Below, one piece after another: positions 33,085-46,130 of a stretch of DNA of 64,000 nt (its first letter is position 1; each line of letters opens with the position of its first letter). Origin of the DNA: Welwitschia mirabilis (Eukaryota > Gnetophyta > Gnetopsida > Welwitschiales); assembly GCA_051453625.1 (NCBI GenBank), contig JBOZIK010000001.1, positions 252,545,971-252,609,970 of the forward strand. Direction: 5' to 3'. The position numbers were made by a program, and so were the translations under genes. Under the pieces are notes generated by a model that ran no database searches, had not been told where the DNA came from, and worked only from the letters and a program-made list of their open reading frames with translations.

Positions 33085-33999
33085 TTATTAAAAGATGAAG
33101 CAAAGAAGGATAATATTTGATAAGAAAAAATCCTTCTCTTCTAAACATCCTTTGAATATTTTACATGTTGATATTATTTGTCCATCTCCTACTAAGAGTC
33201 TTAGTAAGAAAAGATATTACTTCATTATTATTGATGATTATTCTTATTTTACATGGATGGCATTTATTGCACATAAGGATAAGGACTTTGATATATTTTT
33301 AAAGTTATGTATTATATTATAAAAATGAAATGATTAGGTACTTTTTCAAGCAATTTGCCATTCATCATCAATTCTAAGCTATAAGAACATCACAATAGAA
33401 TGGAGTAGCTAAAAGGAAGAACCAAATATTAAATGAAGTGGCTAAAACAATGATATATGATTTAAACATTTTATATCATTTCTAGAGAGAAGATATTAAC
33501 ACTACTTGTTGTGTATCTAATAGAGTTTTAGTAAGATGTTTTACCTATAAAACTCCATATGAACTTTAGTTTAATTAAAAAAATATAGTAAGTTACTCTC
33601 ATGCATTTAATTTAAAATGTTTTATCTTGAATGAAAAGATCATCTTTAAAATTTTAATTACAAGGTTTATGAAGATATTTTTTATTAGATATTCAATGGT
33701 TAGTAAAACCTTAAGTGTTTAATAAGAGAATACAAGTGATAAAAGAACATATAAATGTCAAAATTAATAATATTCATTCAACATTTGGTTATGTCTAGGA
33801 TGAGTATGGATCCTTATAAATGGAACAAACTACTAATAATCCACCTATACAATCAAATAGTAAAGGATAAAAAGAAGAAGAACTTAAAAAACAAACATCC
33901 TTACAAATGATCAGACTAAAAACTATTTACTCAACTAGTAACATAATGGTAGTTTATATGGTAATATATAAATAAGAAGTTAAACTAGGGAGCTTTATG
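33085..33999 (+). pseudogene. Copia D: integrase remnant
   Basis: The 75-codon open stretch at 33095-33322 reads through IIFDKKKSFSSKHPLNILHV, DIICPSPTKSLSKKRYYFII and IDDYSYFTWMAFIAHKDKDF, the Ty1/copia integrase core including the first two catalytic acidic positions. Downstream, in broken frames, come NGVAKRKNQ and NEVAKTMIYD (33395-33455) and TYKTPYEL (33545). A region of about 100 codons after 33322 containing the second Asp appears deleted, since the frame jumps from the L-C-I-I-L block to the A-R-x-x-Q-Q-N-G-V block within 70 bases. Confidence 0.87.
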
Positions 34000-35520
34000 A
34001 TCTTATAGCCTACATCTCTCAAGTGGAATCAAAGAACTTTAATGAGGTAGAAGGTAATGAACATTAGATTATAGCTATACAAAAAGAGCTAAAACAATTT
34101 AAAAGATGTAATGTTTGAAAACTTATTTCAAGACCATTAAATAGACAAATTATAGGAATAAAATGGATTTTTAAAAATAATATAGATAAAAAAGGACATA
34201 AGGAAATATTAATAATAAAATAATACAACCAATAAGAAGGAGTTAACTTCAAAGAGACATTTTCACTTATGGCATGAATGGAATCAATCATGATGCTTTT
34301 ATCTTTTGGATGTATCCAGGGATACAAACTTAAACAGATGGATGTTAAGAGTGTCGTTTTGAAGAAATTACTACAAAAAGAGGTATATGTCAAATAATCT
34401 AAAGGGTTAACTAATTTATAACTTACGTTATGCTTAAATGTTAAAAAATGCTCTTATGTACTTAAGTAAGCTCTTAAAGAATGGTATGAATAAATTTCAG
34501 ATTACCTAATTAAAAATAGACTTAAGAGATGTATATATAATGTTAACTTATTAATAAAAAATAATGGTAAGGACTGCACAATTGGAAAATTTATGTAGAT
34601 GATTGTATTTGATGCTTATAATGAATTATTATGTAATAAGTTTGCTAAGATCATAAAGGATGAATTTGAAATAAGCCTTATTGGTTGAGTCTACAAATTA
34701 TATGTTATAGACAAGGTACATTCATTTCTTAAACTAAGTATATTCTAATTTTTTTATTAAAATATGGGTTTTAGGATTATAACCAAAAAGATGCACCTAT
34801 GAACAAAGGCATGAAGTTATTCAAATATGAACATAATAAGAAGATCAATAAGAAGCTATAAAAAGGTATTAGTGGTAGTCTACTTTACATTACTACTATC
34901 AAACCAAATATTTAATTTAGTGTCAGGATTTATGATCATTATCAAAATGATCCCAGATATTCACACTTAGCTATTGTTCTAATAATATTTAATTAATTAA
35001 AAGGTAGCAGTAATTTAAACCTTTAATACTTAAAGTCTCTTTCATTAATTTAGTTGGATATCATGAAGTAAATTAGGTAGGTTATAAGGGTAATAAGAGA
35101 AATACAAGTCGAGATTATTACTTATTGAAATAACATTTAATCTCATTGAGTAGAAAGAAATAAAATTCAACTACTTTATTATCTACAAAGGCTAAGTACA
35201 TTTCTACTAAAATTTGTTATGCAAAAATGCTCTAAATGAATCAAATCTTAAAGGATTCTAGACTCATAATAGAGAACATTCTAATATATTATGATAAAAA
35301 GAGTTTATTAACATATTAAAAATTCTATTTAGCACTATAAGATAAAACACATCAAAATTAGATATCATTTCCTTCAATAACATGTTCAAAAAATACACCT
35401 TGCATTAGAACATGTTAAGATAGATGATCAACTCACAAATGTATTCATTAAGTCATTAAGTAAAGAAAGATTCTTTAAGCTCTATTAAAACATGGAAATG
35501 GGCCTTACCCAATTAGATAA
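34000..35520 (+). pseudogene. Copia D: reverse transcriptase and RNase H remnant
   Basis: RT starts near 34015 (DLIAYISQVESKNFNEVEGN). Then IKWIFKNNIDKKGH, EGVNFKETFSLMA, YKLKQMDVKSVVLK and KEVYVK follow. The active site at 34592-34603 is an intact Y-V-D-D. Then come LLCNKFAKIIKDEFEISL and a degraded RNase H, with HLALEHVKIDDQL-type sequence near 35395-35440 and the C-terminal MEMGLTQLDK-like end near 35500. This is the only one of the three copia RTs here in which both catalytic Asp codons keep the family spacing and the Val between. Confidence 0.88.
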
Positions 35521-38500
35521 GTTAGTATTTAATCTTTCTAAAATCTTAAATTAGCACATTCTTTATGATATTTTTTGAGTTGGCATATTTACCATAGGAA
35601 CTTAAATCTTATCTTGTATCTTATATTTAAATAAAATTAGCTTTCTTATTTTTAACTTGTTATTTTTGAGTTAAAATTTTATACCAATAAAAGTAATAGT
35701 TGCACATTTAAAAGTTTTTATGAATGTAGGTTAGATGTTTTCAATTATGAAGACATCTATTATGAAGACATCTTTTAAACTATAGATGTATATGATAAAG
35801 ACGTCTCTTATAGTTTAAATATCTTAAACTATAAACTATTATGGAATCATAACATACATTTTTCAAATAAGTAGATGTTTCATGTTATAAATTTAAACAT
35901 CTTTGGAATAATAGATATCTTTACTAAATCCATGTAATATTTTAAATTTTTAATAGATAAGTCTCTTTCATGGATATAGAAGTCTATTTTTATCATTTTA
36001 GAAGTCTTTCAAGGATTACATATCTTTTTACTTATAATTCCAAAAGTAAAAATTGCATAATGTCTAGGGTTTAGTACCTTTTTAAATAAGAGAGAAATCA
36101 TAAATTATCATTTTAACTACTCTACTTAGCTAACATCTATTTGGATGCTCATAAGCTCTTAGTTTCTCAATTTTCTCTAGCCAGATACTTTTGTTATGAA
36201 ATAAGTCTTCACAGTAGGTAAGAACATGTGGATATTTTTCACAAATGAATATTTCTTTGCAATTTCTATTCTCTTTTCTTAATAGTTTAGTCTCTTCATA
36301 TTATATTACTTAAGAATTCTAAGAAGAAAGACCTCATGTTAATAAAGATAAGAAGCTTACTCATGAGTCATAGGTGCCTCTGTATAAGCCTCATTCTTAT
36401 CATGAGTTAGTGAAAAAAAAAAAAATTAAATCTTGAAATATAAATTCTATCATTATAAAAAAATTATTTATTTTAAAAATCATAAAAAGGATTCAATACT
36501 AACATACTTTTATCATCTTAGATAGAAAATGTTTATTTAGCTTAAGGAGAGCATACCGGATCTAGTAGTAAATGAGTTATATGTAAACACCCATGAGATA
36601 GATTACTCTACTGGCATATTCTAGTTATAAGTTATAGGTAATTCCTTATTATTATCATATAGTTTTATTAATAACCTAATATGAAATGATGCTTCTAATT
36701 TTCCTCAGCTATTCATGGATTCATTTCAAGAGATTTCAAAAAATAGAATAGTTTGAATGTTTTTTCATAGCCTGAGTATAGTTAGTTTTAGCAAATCTAA
36801 AATGAGATTTTATGAAAATGTTAAGTGCAAAGATAGGGTACCTAATGCTTCCATTCTCAGTTAGATTTCCTTTTATAATATTCTGATTAGAGATATTAGT
36901 TACAATTATTATAATGCCATGTATATATTTATTATCTATTACTTACTCATAGGTTTTAGTATTGACCTTGGTTTCATGTCATGCATGGATATCGTTACTT
37001 CACTTCATAAGGGATAATCTTTCAATCATGAATGTCTAGTTAGCCTTGTTATTAGCAATGTCAACATCTCAGTTCTTATGTTAATTTAATATGTCTAAAG
37101 AAACTAGCTTCCAAGTTTAGTAAGAAGAGATGTGCTCTAGTTTAGTAAGAAAAGGGAATAAGTAGATTAATTCCTAAGGGACCATTTTAGCAATCTAAAT
37201 TCCTAGAGTTTTATAGCTTTTCATCTATGATTAAAACTACATATCATAGCAAATATAATTAGTAAGATTGATAAGATATTGTTACAATTAAAGAAGAGTA
37301 GGAATATAATTAATGAGGTGGAGGTACTATCTAGTAATTGGGATATCACAAGGACTCCCACATAGTTATATTTTAATAAGACATTATAGATAGATATATT
37401 GAGGAAAAGGTACTATCTAATAGTTGGAAGATCATAAGAACTCTAACCTATTTAGATTTCAAAGGATTCTTTAGTACTTAGGGGCATCGATTATATCTCA
37501 TGTAGGATCAAGAAGTCAAAGGAGTCAATTGCCTCTAGATCAAAGGAAAAGGCATCATACATTTAAGAGAATGATTAGACTTCAATACCATAGAACTAGG
37601 AAGATTTAGATGATTTTGATGATAAGCTTCTTATATTTTATCATACTTACTATAAAATCCCTATCTGTCACCTTACATAGATATCTTAACCATCACTAGC
37701 TCCATCAAAATCCTCCTCCTTCATCATATTAATTACATTTATCAACCTCACTACCACATCTAATTCATGCTCTATCACTCAAATTAGCTTCATCCTTTAG
37801 ATCTAATTTCACTACTATACTACTAGTAGTTCTTCTAGTACATTTATCACATCTTAGACATACATTTGTATGAGATAATGAGCCTTATAGGATTATGAAG
37901 ATCAATCATAGATGCCATCATAGAAATATAACATTGCTTCACCTACCTTATCCTCTTCTTACATCATTCAAACTTCTAGTACATGTGAGAGTGATGATCG
38001 TAATGAGAATATAGGGGATGAAAAACATTACACCAATGACTCTAATCTTAGTAATCAAGCATTTTTATTCTATTTAAAAGAGGAAAGAATATGAAAAACC
38101 GATCAAGGAATTTATGTGAATGTTGTAGGTAATGAACTTAAGATTAAATTGGATTATCGCATGAGTAACATCATTCTCAATGATTAATTTTGATTTTTTA
38201 TACACATGATGCTATCTTACATATTACTCTTATTATTGTATCAAAACTTGCTTTATTTTTTATTACACTATGTATTTTCATGATTATGTTACATGTTCTA
38301 GCTATTAATCTGATTATCTCTTATTAGATATATTGTATAATGTTTTTACCATGTTTTTTAGCTTTAAAAATGTTTCTTTTGATGAAAGTCATGTATTAAT
38401 TAGATATTGTAAACATTTTTGTACTAAAGAGTAATATGCTTTTTATTCATTTTAATTTTTTATTATCCTTATCATGACTATCAAATATTGCACTAACAAA

Positions 38501-38523
38501 TTTATCAAGTATTAGACATCATT
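35521..38523 (+). other. Copia D: long 3' region between RNase H and PPT (ORF3-like, unrecognised)
   Basis: 3 kb, colinear in patches with 18761-21012. It opens with an AGACATCT-type cluster (35751, 35766) and an intact AGACGTCT at 35799. A broken reading of about 36300-38110 gives a Ser/Pro/His-rich protein without recognisable domain. The reading resembles the matching part of copia A in composition only. Confidence 0.6.
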
Positions 38524-38534
38524 AAAAAAAGGGA
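38524..38534 (+). promoter_or_regulatory. Polypurine tract of copia D
   Basis: AAAAAAAGGGA directly before the LTR start TATTGGTGG. Confidence 0.82.
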
Positions 38535-39947
38535 TATTGGTGGAAAACTCCTAGTTTTAGTTACTCCCACTTTTCAAATGCAATGTATCTTATTATGTAG
38601 ATAGGATGCTAAAAGATAACTCTTAGGATAAGAGGACACTAAAATTCAAGTAAAGATCATAGTCAGCAAAATTAGATTCTAAGGCATAACACAAAATCAT
38701 TTAAAGAGATTCATAAAGTTTGGATGAGACTAAACATAGATGTCTATAGCCTTAAAGACATCTGTAATAAATATATCTAATAGGATTGAAGATGTCTATA
38801 CCAAAAGTAAGTCTACATCAAAAGAAGAGATTTCTACAAGTTTCAAGATACTAACACTAAAAGTAAACCTAAATAAAAATAAAATACATCTATCATGAGG
38901 AAGATTTCTATGCTAGACTAAAATAGGTAACAAATAATAGTTGGTGCTAGTAAAATGATATTAAAGGTTTATTATTTTTTGGAAATCTAAGCAAGTTATG
39001 CATGATGAATTATCAGTCAAAGGATCACAGAATTAGTATTTTAAAGTTTATGAAATCTAGGAAAATTGACTAAAGACATCTACTATGTTAAAGATTTATA
39101 CCTTAAATATGTATATTAAAATTGAAGAAATCTATGTAAAATACATTTATGACATTGATCAAATTTATTTTGAAAAATGACATCAAATAAAAATAGCCGT
39201 TTAACATCAAAAACTAGTCATTTATAGTTATTAAACAACATTTAAACTAATTCAAATGATGATTTCCAATAAAAAATAAACTAGGTTGTCTTAGAGGTAT
39301 AAAATACATAAATATATATATTTGAAGAAGTTTTTGAAAAATCAAGTTTAAAACTATATAAGCTCATACTAAAGACATCTAGTGATTCTATACTTATCCA
39401 CTATTGTTTCTTTAACATTTAATTTATGTGAGTTACTACATTAAACAAGAACTCAAGTAACATAACTTGATACATCTATTTAGGATTATTCTTTTCTTAT
39501 TCTAGTTTTTGGTGTTTTTCTATTATAGTACTAGATTTATTAAATCATTTATTTTTAAGTACAAAATCATTTTTAGTAATATATCTTTCTTGGATTCCTT
39601 GCTTGGGATTATGAAATGTAAGATAATGATTGCATAAGTATACTCCTTATGATTTTTTAAGTGCTCGAGAGAATTATTAAACTTTGAATTTCTAGGTTCC
39701 CTTAGGATAAGAGAGTACTACCTTACAAGGAGCATCATAGTTGATTATAAGGTTGGTGATGCTATTAAACCACTATTTTATAGGTTAAGAATATCTAATG
39801 GTATGAATTACTAAGCTATGCTCTATGTGTAAACATACCTAGGCTAGGAAACCAAGTAAATCATTAAGATTTTATGTTTTAATTTTTATTTTTTGGTTGA
39901 TTAAATTTTATTTAATGGAACTCATTCACCCATCACTTATGAGTTTA
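38535..39947 (+). repeat. 3' LTR of copia D
   Basis: 1413 bp. It starts TATTGGTGGAAAAC (TGTTGG family start) and its last 260 bases match 30223-30487. It contains AGATGTCT (38738, 38790) and AGACATCT (38756). The bases after its end resemble the decayed PBS region seen at 30488-30511, so this LTR too may once have been shared by a following unit. Confidence 0.85.
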
Positions 39948-42634
39948 GTGATACTTAATGTTCTAAAGTGATTTCTAAAAAGTGCTACTTAAATACTTAT
40001 TACCAGTAACATCCTTCCTTCACTTAACCTATATAAGATTAAAAATGCACTTATTGAGAATACCTAAGTCATATCACTTAGAAGTGAAAATAAACTAATG
40101 GTACTAAGAGATGAATAATCACATGATGAGGAGTCACCTAGCAAGCCTTATAATAAAGAAGAAGTTGAAAAAAACTTATGAATGTCCCATGATATGAGAA
40201 ATTCCTACATTTTTCTTAACATTTCCATTAGAAAAAGATTTTGAATTCATCTTTGTATTTTGAAAAAAAGTTCAAGCCTTAACATAAAAGATAAACATTT
40301 ATTTGAGTCATAACAATAGTTTAGTGATCTTACACATATTTATTTTGATGATAACTCATACTCTTTAGTGGATAACGACTCATATTTATTTTAATCTTAA
40401 AATTTTCTCTTGTATTATTTGTTAAGAAATCATAAGCTAACTGTAGTTTAATTTCTTTTAGATGTTTAATGCATACATTTAGTCTTTCATGATTGGTGTT
40501 CTCTTTAACTTCATGGACTTTTATATGTAAATTTACATGAATAACCTCCTAGTTTTTGACACCTCATATTACCATATCCCTCACATTCTTATGCATCATA
40601 TCCTTCATCATCTTGATCCTCTTCCCATGCATTATATTGAAAAAAACTACCATGAGAAAAACTTAGTTTCATTACATAATATTAGCTTAGATTTATCCCT
40701 TGGTATATTAGATTTAGGTGGATAAATCCAATTATATTTAAAGTTGTATTACCTAATAGTTTCTCTCTCATAAAACCATCGAAACATTATCACATGTACA
40801 ATCATCATCTTAAGCCCTTTTACAAATATAACTCCAAATTTCATTTAGATCATAAAATCTTCCATCATTACCTTAAATATCATCATTCACCCCTTTAATT
40901 ATGGGACTATTTTATACAAATCACTAATCATCCACCTCTCCCATCTTACTATGTGTTTATGAGAATTGGATATTCTAGTAGTAGCCTTCTTACATGAACA
41001 ACAATAAAGATCTTTATCACTTCATAGTTTTGGTTGAGATTTTGTGAATCCTTTATTTTTAAGAAAAATTGGTTTTGATCTTTGAGTTCTTTTTCTACTT
41101 TTACTTGAGTTCTCTAATTTAGAATTAAGAAAATAAAATATGATTTTCTAATTTTACGTTGTAATCATATTTCAATAATTCATTGGAATGATATTGTTTC
41201 TCCATTACTGTAATAACCTATTAACTCTAGTAAAAAAAGAAAACAAAATAAGTAAAAAAAATGATGATGTAGAATCTCTTCTCTAATCATATAGTTTTCT
41301 TTGATCATTATTATTGAGTTTAGTTAACTACACTAAGGCTATGGATTCCTGTTAGCAATGTAGCTCTAATGATTTATCTGTAGTGCATTTAACTACATTA
41401 AATCTATAAATGCTTACTGGTAATGCAACACTAACCTCTTCATTCGTAACATGTTAATGCTATTGGAATAAGACATCATAATTCTAAATGCTCAATATAA
41501 TTGAATGTGTAAAATAGTCATTCAGAAAAGTAGAAGGAAATTAAAGTGAAATTAATATGAAATTTAAAACTTTTTTTGATTTACTTACTTTAATACTTAT
41601 AACTTGAAATCCTTTTACTACTCTTCAATTTGCAATATTTACTCCATTAATGCCTTACCTTATTTTGATAATAGATTTATAATTAATAAAAATAATATTA
41701 GGACATTAGTTTAGTTTCTTAGTCTTCTTTATTAATCTTATTTTCAATTCATTTCATTATTATAAATCATATGAATTCACTTTTTCTCTTCATGAGAAAG
41801 CACACAAGAAGTGTATGTTTGTTGTGATGAGATCTCTTCATTCATGAGTTAGTCTAAGATCAAATTAGTATAAATTATTAATTAGTCCAATCGAACATAA
41901 TGCTTATAATTTCTTAGGTTTTTGTTAAAACTCATTTCTGTCATTTCTAAACCACATCATTAATGTTTTTATAACCTTGCACTCTTACCTTTTTACTATT
42001 CCAAGTATGAGAAAGCCTACTTTAGAAATATAGAATCACTATGAGACCTTATCGATGATACTAACATTATTCATTGTCTTCTTTTTATCTTCTTCATATA
42101 AAGCCTTATTCTCCATGATAGTAATTTTAGTTTATTAGTTGGTCATGATTCTTTATAAAAATGAACTATAACTTGATCTTCATTCATTTTCCATATTCTT
42201 TTTTATTCACTTCGCTTTCTTCATTTTTGTCTTTTCTTCTTCTTAATTCTCCATTTCCTTCTTCTTTATTTCTTTTATCTATAATAGTCATAGGTTAGAT
42301 TACTCATTTATCCATTTCTTATAAAATTCCTTTTTACGATATCATCTTCTCATGCATCTATATGTGTATCTTGTGTTACATTTTCATTTCCTAATTAAAT
42401 AACATATAGTCCTCTTTGAATAATTTTCTTGAATTTTTATGAAATACCCTTTTTTTGCATCCTTATACATCCCAAATTTCATGAATTCTTATTTTCATAT
42501 GTGCCTTTCAACTTTCACATTCTTAAATTTAATAAAAAAGTTAAATTTGGTTGGAAGTAATTGTTTCATTTTTAATTTCTACTCTTCATGATTCATCCAT
42601 TTTTTTTAAGTGAAATTAGACTAAAAAGTGGCTA

Positions 42635-42637
<3 letters not shown>
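39948..42637. other. Unassigned AT-rich sequence
   Basis: 2.7 kb after the copia D LTR. The first ~500 bases may be the leader of a lost head-to-tail copia unit. The 62-codon frame at 40537 is Leu/His/Tyr-rich with no domain. A pyrimidine-rich stretch lies at 42180-42290. No retroelement motif or exon structure could be supported. Confidence 0.5.
41324..41455 (+). repeat. Two degenerate direct repeats, period about 65 bp
   Basis: TTAACTACA starts each unit (41324 and 41389). The rest of the units aligns with many transitions (for example GTTAGCAATGTAGC against CTGGTAATGCAACA). Origin unknown. Confidence 0.5.

Positions 42638-42689
<52 letters not shown>
42638..42689. repeat. Compound microsatellite (CT)n-(GT)n
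   Basis: About 19 CT units followed directly by GT units, cut by the gap that starts at 42690. The open frames reported over it on both strands are artefacts. Confidence 0.96.
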
Positions 42690-42836
42690 NNNNNNNNNNN
42701 NNNNNNNNNNNNNNNNNNNNNNNNNNNNNNNNNNNNNNNNNNNNNNNNNNNNNNNNNNNNNNNNNNNNNNNNNNNNNNNNNNNNNNNNNNNNNNNNNNNN
42801 NNNNNNNNNNNNNNNNNNNNNNNNNNNNNNNNNNNN
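42690..42836. other. Assembly gap of 147 N
   Basis: Unlike the 100-N placeholders, this gap has an odd size, so it is probably an estimated length. It begins inside a microsatellite. Confidence 0.97.
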
Positions 42837-44545
42837 GTTTTAATAAGAGATAATCAAAAGTTTGGTTGGAAGATGTAATTACATGCAAAAAGTGATATTT
42901 AGCTTAAGTAATTAAGGTTACTTTAGCATAATAGATTATTAATTTATCTATTTTAATAATTTTATCTTGATTTATGATATTTTATTTATGAAGATCTAAC
43001 ATTCAACTCCATACAAGGATTTTTTAAGTTTTTTTACAAGATTGTGGATCATATGCCACAAGGTGAGGAGAAACTACCACAAAAATTAAATGGCACTAGT
43101 CGAATTAATGGTAGTGCTAATAATATTTGGAGTATTTAGTTTATTCTTATGTTTTAATCTTTACTTTAGCTACTAAGTTAATTAAACTTATGGATAACCT
43201 AACTCAAACAGGCTAAAAATTATGTAAATTTCCAAGTCTAAAACCCTAACCCTTGTTCTAATTCTAACTTCTTATCATATAAAAAAATTAATAGTGCCTT
43301 GATTTTATGATTTTTCATGGTTTTTAGTGATTGTTGAGGCTTTTACTATTTTGATAAATTATTAATGATAGGATCAATGATGCTTTATTTCTAATTTTTC
43401 ATTTAGAAATGAGCTAGCCTTTAATGCTAGCATGACCTTATAAGATTTAGCTTGAGTTTTCTTTTATGTAATGCTTACTATTTTATTTTAATAAAATGCT
43501 ACTATTTCCTTAGTTTAGTTTTATGATTTGAAGATTGATTGTATTAAAATACTTTTAATGCTTTGAATAAATCAAAGAAATAACAATATGTTCTTTGGTG
43601 TAATATTTTGCATAGAAAGTATGAATGTTGTTACATNNNNNNNNNNNNNNNNNNNNNNNNNNNNNNNNNNNNNNNNNNNNNNNNNNNNNNNNNNNNNNNN
43701 NNNNNNNNNNNNNNNNNNNNNNNNNNNNNNNNNNNNTTTAATAAATCAAAGAAATAACAATATTTTCTTTGGTGTAATATTTTGCATAGAAATTATGAAT
43801 GTTTTTACATACTGATTATGCTTGAGTTTGTGCTAAGGTAAGTTGAGTTTTTTATGCTTTCACTAAGTGCTTTATTGATGTTTTCATATTAATCTATGGT
43901 TTATATTAATTTTTTAATGATCTTTATGAATTTTCCTCATTTTCATGCTTATATAGATATGATATNNNNNNNNNNNNNNNNNNNNNNNNNNNNNNNNNNN
44001 NNNNNNNNNNNNNNNNNNNNNNNNNNNNNNNNNNNNNNNNNNNNNNNNNNNNNNNNNNNNNNNNNTATTAATCTATGGTTTATATTAATTTTTTAATGAT
44101 CTTTATGAATTTTTCTCATTTTCATGCTTATATAGATATGATATAAGAGCTAAGAAAATTTGAGGTCTTTACTAACACTCATATGATAAATGAGATTATT
44201 TCATCATGCTTAAGATTAATAAATGCTTAACATTTTGATTTCATTAGAAAGAAAGGTTTCACTGACAATTACTCATTTCATTATTCTCATGTTCATTCTA
44301 GATCTAAATATTATGCCTCAATCCTAGTATTATTATTGAGAAATGGCATAAAATTACTTTATAATAAGGAATCACCCTGTGATAGTTATAGAAACTAGTT
44401 TATACAATATTTTACTGCTACATTACTACATTTATTCTTTAAGAAGAATGGAAATAGGACTATACTATAAATAAAGGTCTTAGCTATTTACTAGTAAAAT
44501 TTTATCTTGATCATGCAACATTTTGTATCTCTAGGAGGATCTTAC
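42837..44545. other. Unassigned AT-rich sequence with two gaps whose flanks repeat
   Basis: No element motif seen. Gaps of 100 N lie at 43637-43736 and 43966-44065. The 71 bases before the first gap recur right after it (43566-43636 and 43740-43810). The 79 bases before the second recur right after it (43887-43965 and 44066-44144). This is the left flank of copia C. Confidence 0.7.
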
Positions 44546-44797
44546 TATTAAGGTTTATTGTCAAATTAATGTCAAACTACGATATATGACATAGTTTAAT
44601 ATGTTGCAAATATTTTAGTTAAATAAAGTTTTTACAACTTAAAAGTAAATCAAAATTTTTTCTCAAATTTTTCTTAACCCTAAAAATTAATAATATTGAT
44701 AAGGAAGCAATTGGATTCTAGTGGGATTAACTAGACCTGAACCTAATGTTTTCTATCGAAACCTGTAAGAGATCAACCAAACCTCATAAGAGGCCAA
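44546..44797 (+). repeat. Copia C 5' LTR, left part
   Basis: Colinear with 59902-60157, the start of the copia C 3' LTR (shared words TTTAATATGTTGCAAATATT and AATATTGATA). It stops at 44797, where gypsy derivative B begins, and continues at 52410. Confidence 0.87.
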
Positions 44798-46130
44798 TGT
44801 CATATTTTGAATTTATGCAATCTTAAAGTCCTTTAAGTAAACCTCTAAATCAAATTACTTGTAGAAAAATAGATGCTGGTATAGATAAGAGTTCACTCAA
44901 ATGTCATAATCTCAATGAAGGAACTAGGCTTAGAGTTAGAGAATTGACTTCCAAAGGTATTTTTAGATTTTTATCTTTTAATAACTAAAAGTAAATAACA
45001 AGGTAAAATGTAATGCAAAGTGATTGGAGATGAAATGGAAATGGAAGTGGAATGAATTCTATTAAATCTTAATTCTCCTGTCATAAGGACTATCTCTTTA
45101 TAATTCAAATCAATTAAGAAGAGTACTTTACTTATTTCTAATTAATAAGAACTATGAGATATACCAAATAGAATATCAAATGCAATTGTAAATGGAAATT
45201 AAATAATAATGCAAATCTAAACTAATAGAGTCAACCTTGATAAAGTTTGCTCTTTTGATCTAAATAAGTTATAGAATTTTCACTAGACTATAATCAACTT
45301 AAACCATAAGGAACATAAACCGAATTTAAGTGAAAAGAGTATTTGAATTAATCATAGAACGTTACATCCATATATAATAAAGTAGCAACACCTTAATGAA
45401 AGAGACTCCACCTGACATCAAGGAGATGGATCTCTTATCCTTTAATCTTATGTCACAAGCATATTGGATACAAAAGATGAATTAAAAGTAAGGATAAGAA
45501 TAGCATTAATAGTATTACATTGAAAGTTCTAGAACTATAATCCTAAAAGTTAAAAAAAAAAACCTAATAGCCCATGTGAGGTACATGACCTCATTACAAG
45601 ATAATTCAGTCCTTCTTATACCACAAAATAGTTGTTGTCTTGACTATCATGGAGACGATACTAGGGATGATGACCCATAATAACAGATAAATTATTAGCT
45701 TTTAGCTCTACAATTGGCCCCCTAATTAACTCCAAATGTGTTGTCGTCCCTCATGCCATGGGAACGACATTGGGGATGATACCTCATTAGAAAAGGGGGT
45801 TTGTTAGCTCCAAGATCTAGTCTATATTGCTGTCATAATGGGTTAATACAGTGCTATCATTATGCCTATCATGGGGATGACAATGGGGATGATACCCTTC
45901 CAAATCTATCGAAATAAAGTGATTCATCATTCTTTATCATTAATCTTCCTTCAATACACTAAGGATTAGAAAATGCCTGAAATATGTCTAAATATGCTAA
46001 GAATTACATTTTTTTTGTGATTATTTCATTAACTCTTCATAATCATCAGAATTGCATCTAAACCTATATAAATGTCTTGCAAAAGTACTTCAAATACATC
46101 ATTAAATTCCTACAAATTGACATTGCAACC
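44798..46130 (-). repeat. 3' LTR of gypsy derivative B
   Basis: 1333 bp; aligns with 1176-2423 in reverse complement and with 51080-52409. It includes three hairpin-like units around 45640-45690, 45740-45790 and 45855-45900. Confidence 0.9.

Noticed and set aside
34064-34393. 109-codon minus-strand ORF
   Set aside because: Antisense to the copia D RT blocks.
42616-42888. ORFs on both strands over a microsatellite
   Set aside because: Made of CT/GT repeats and 147 N.
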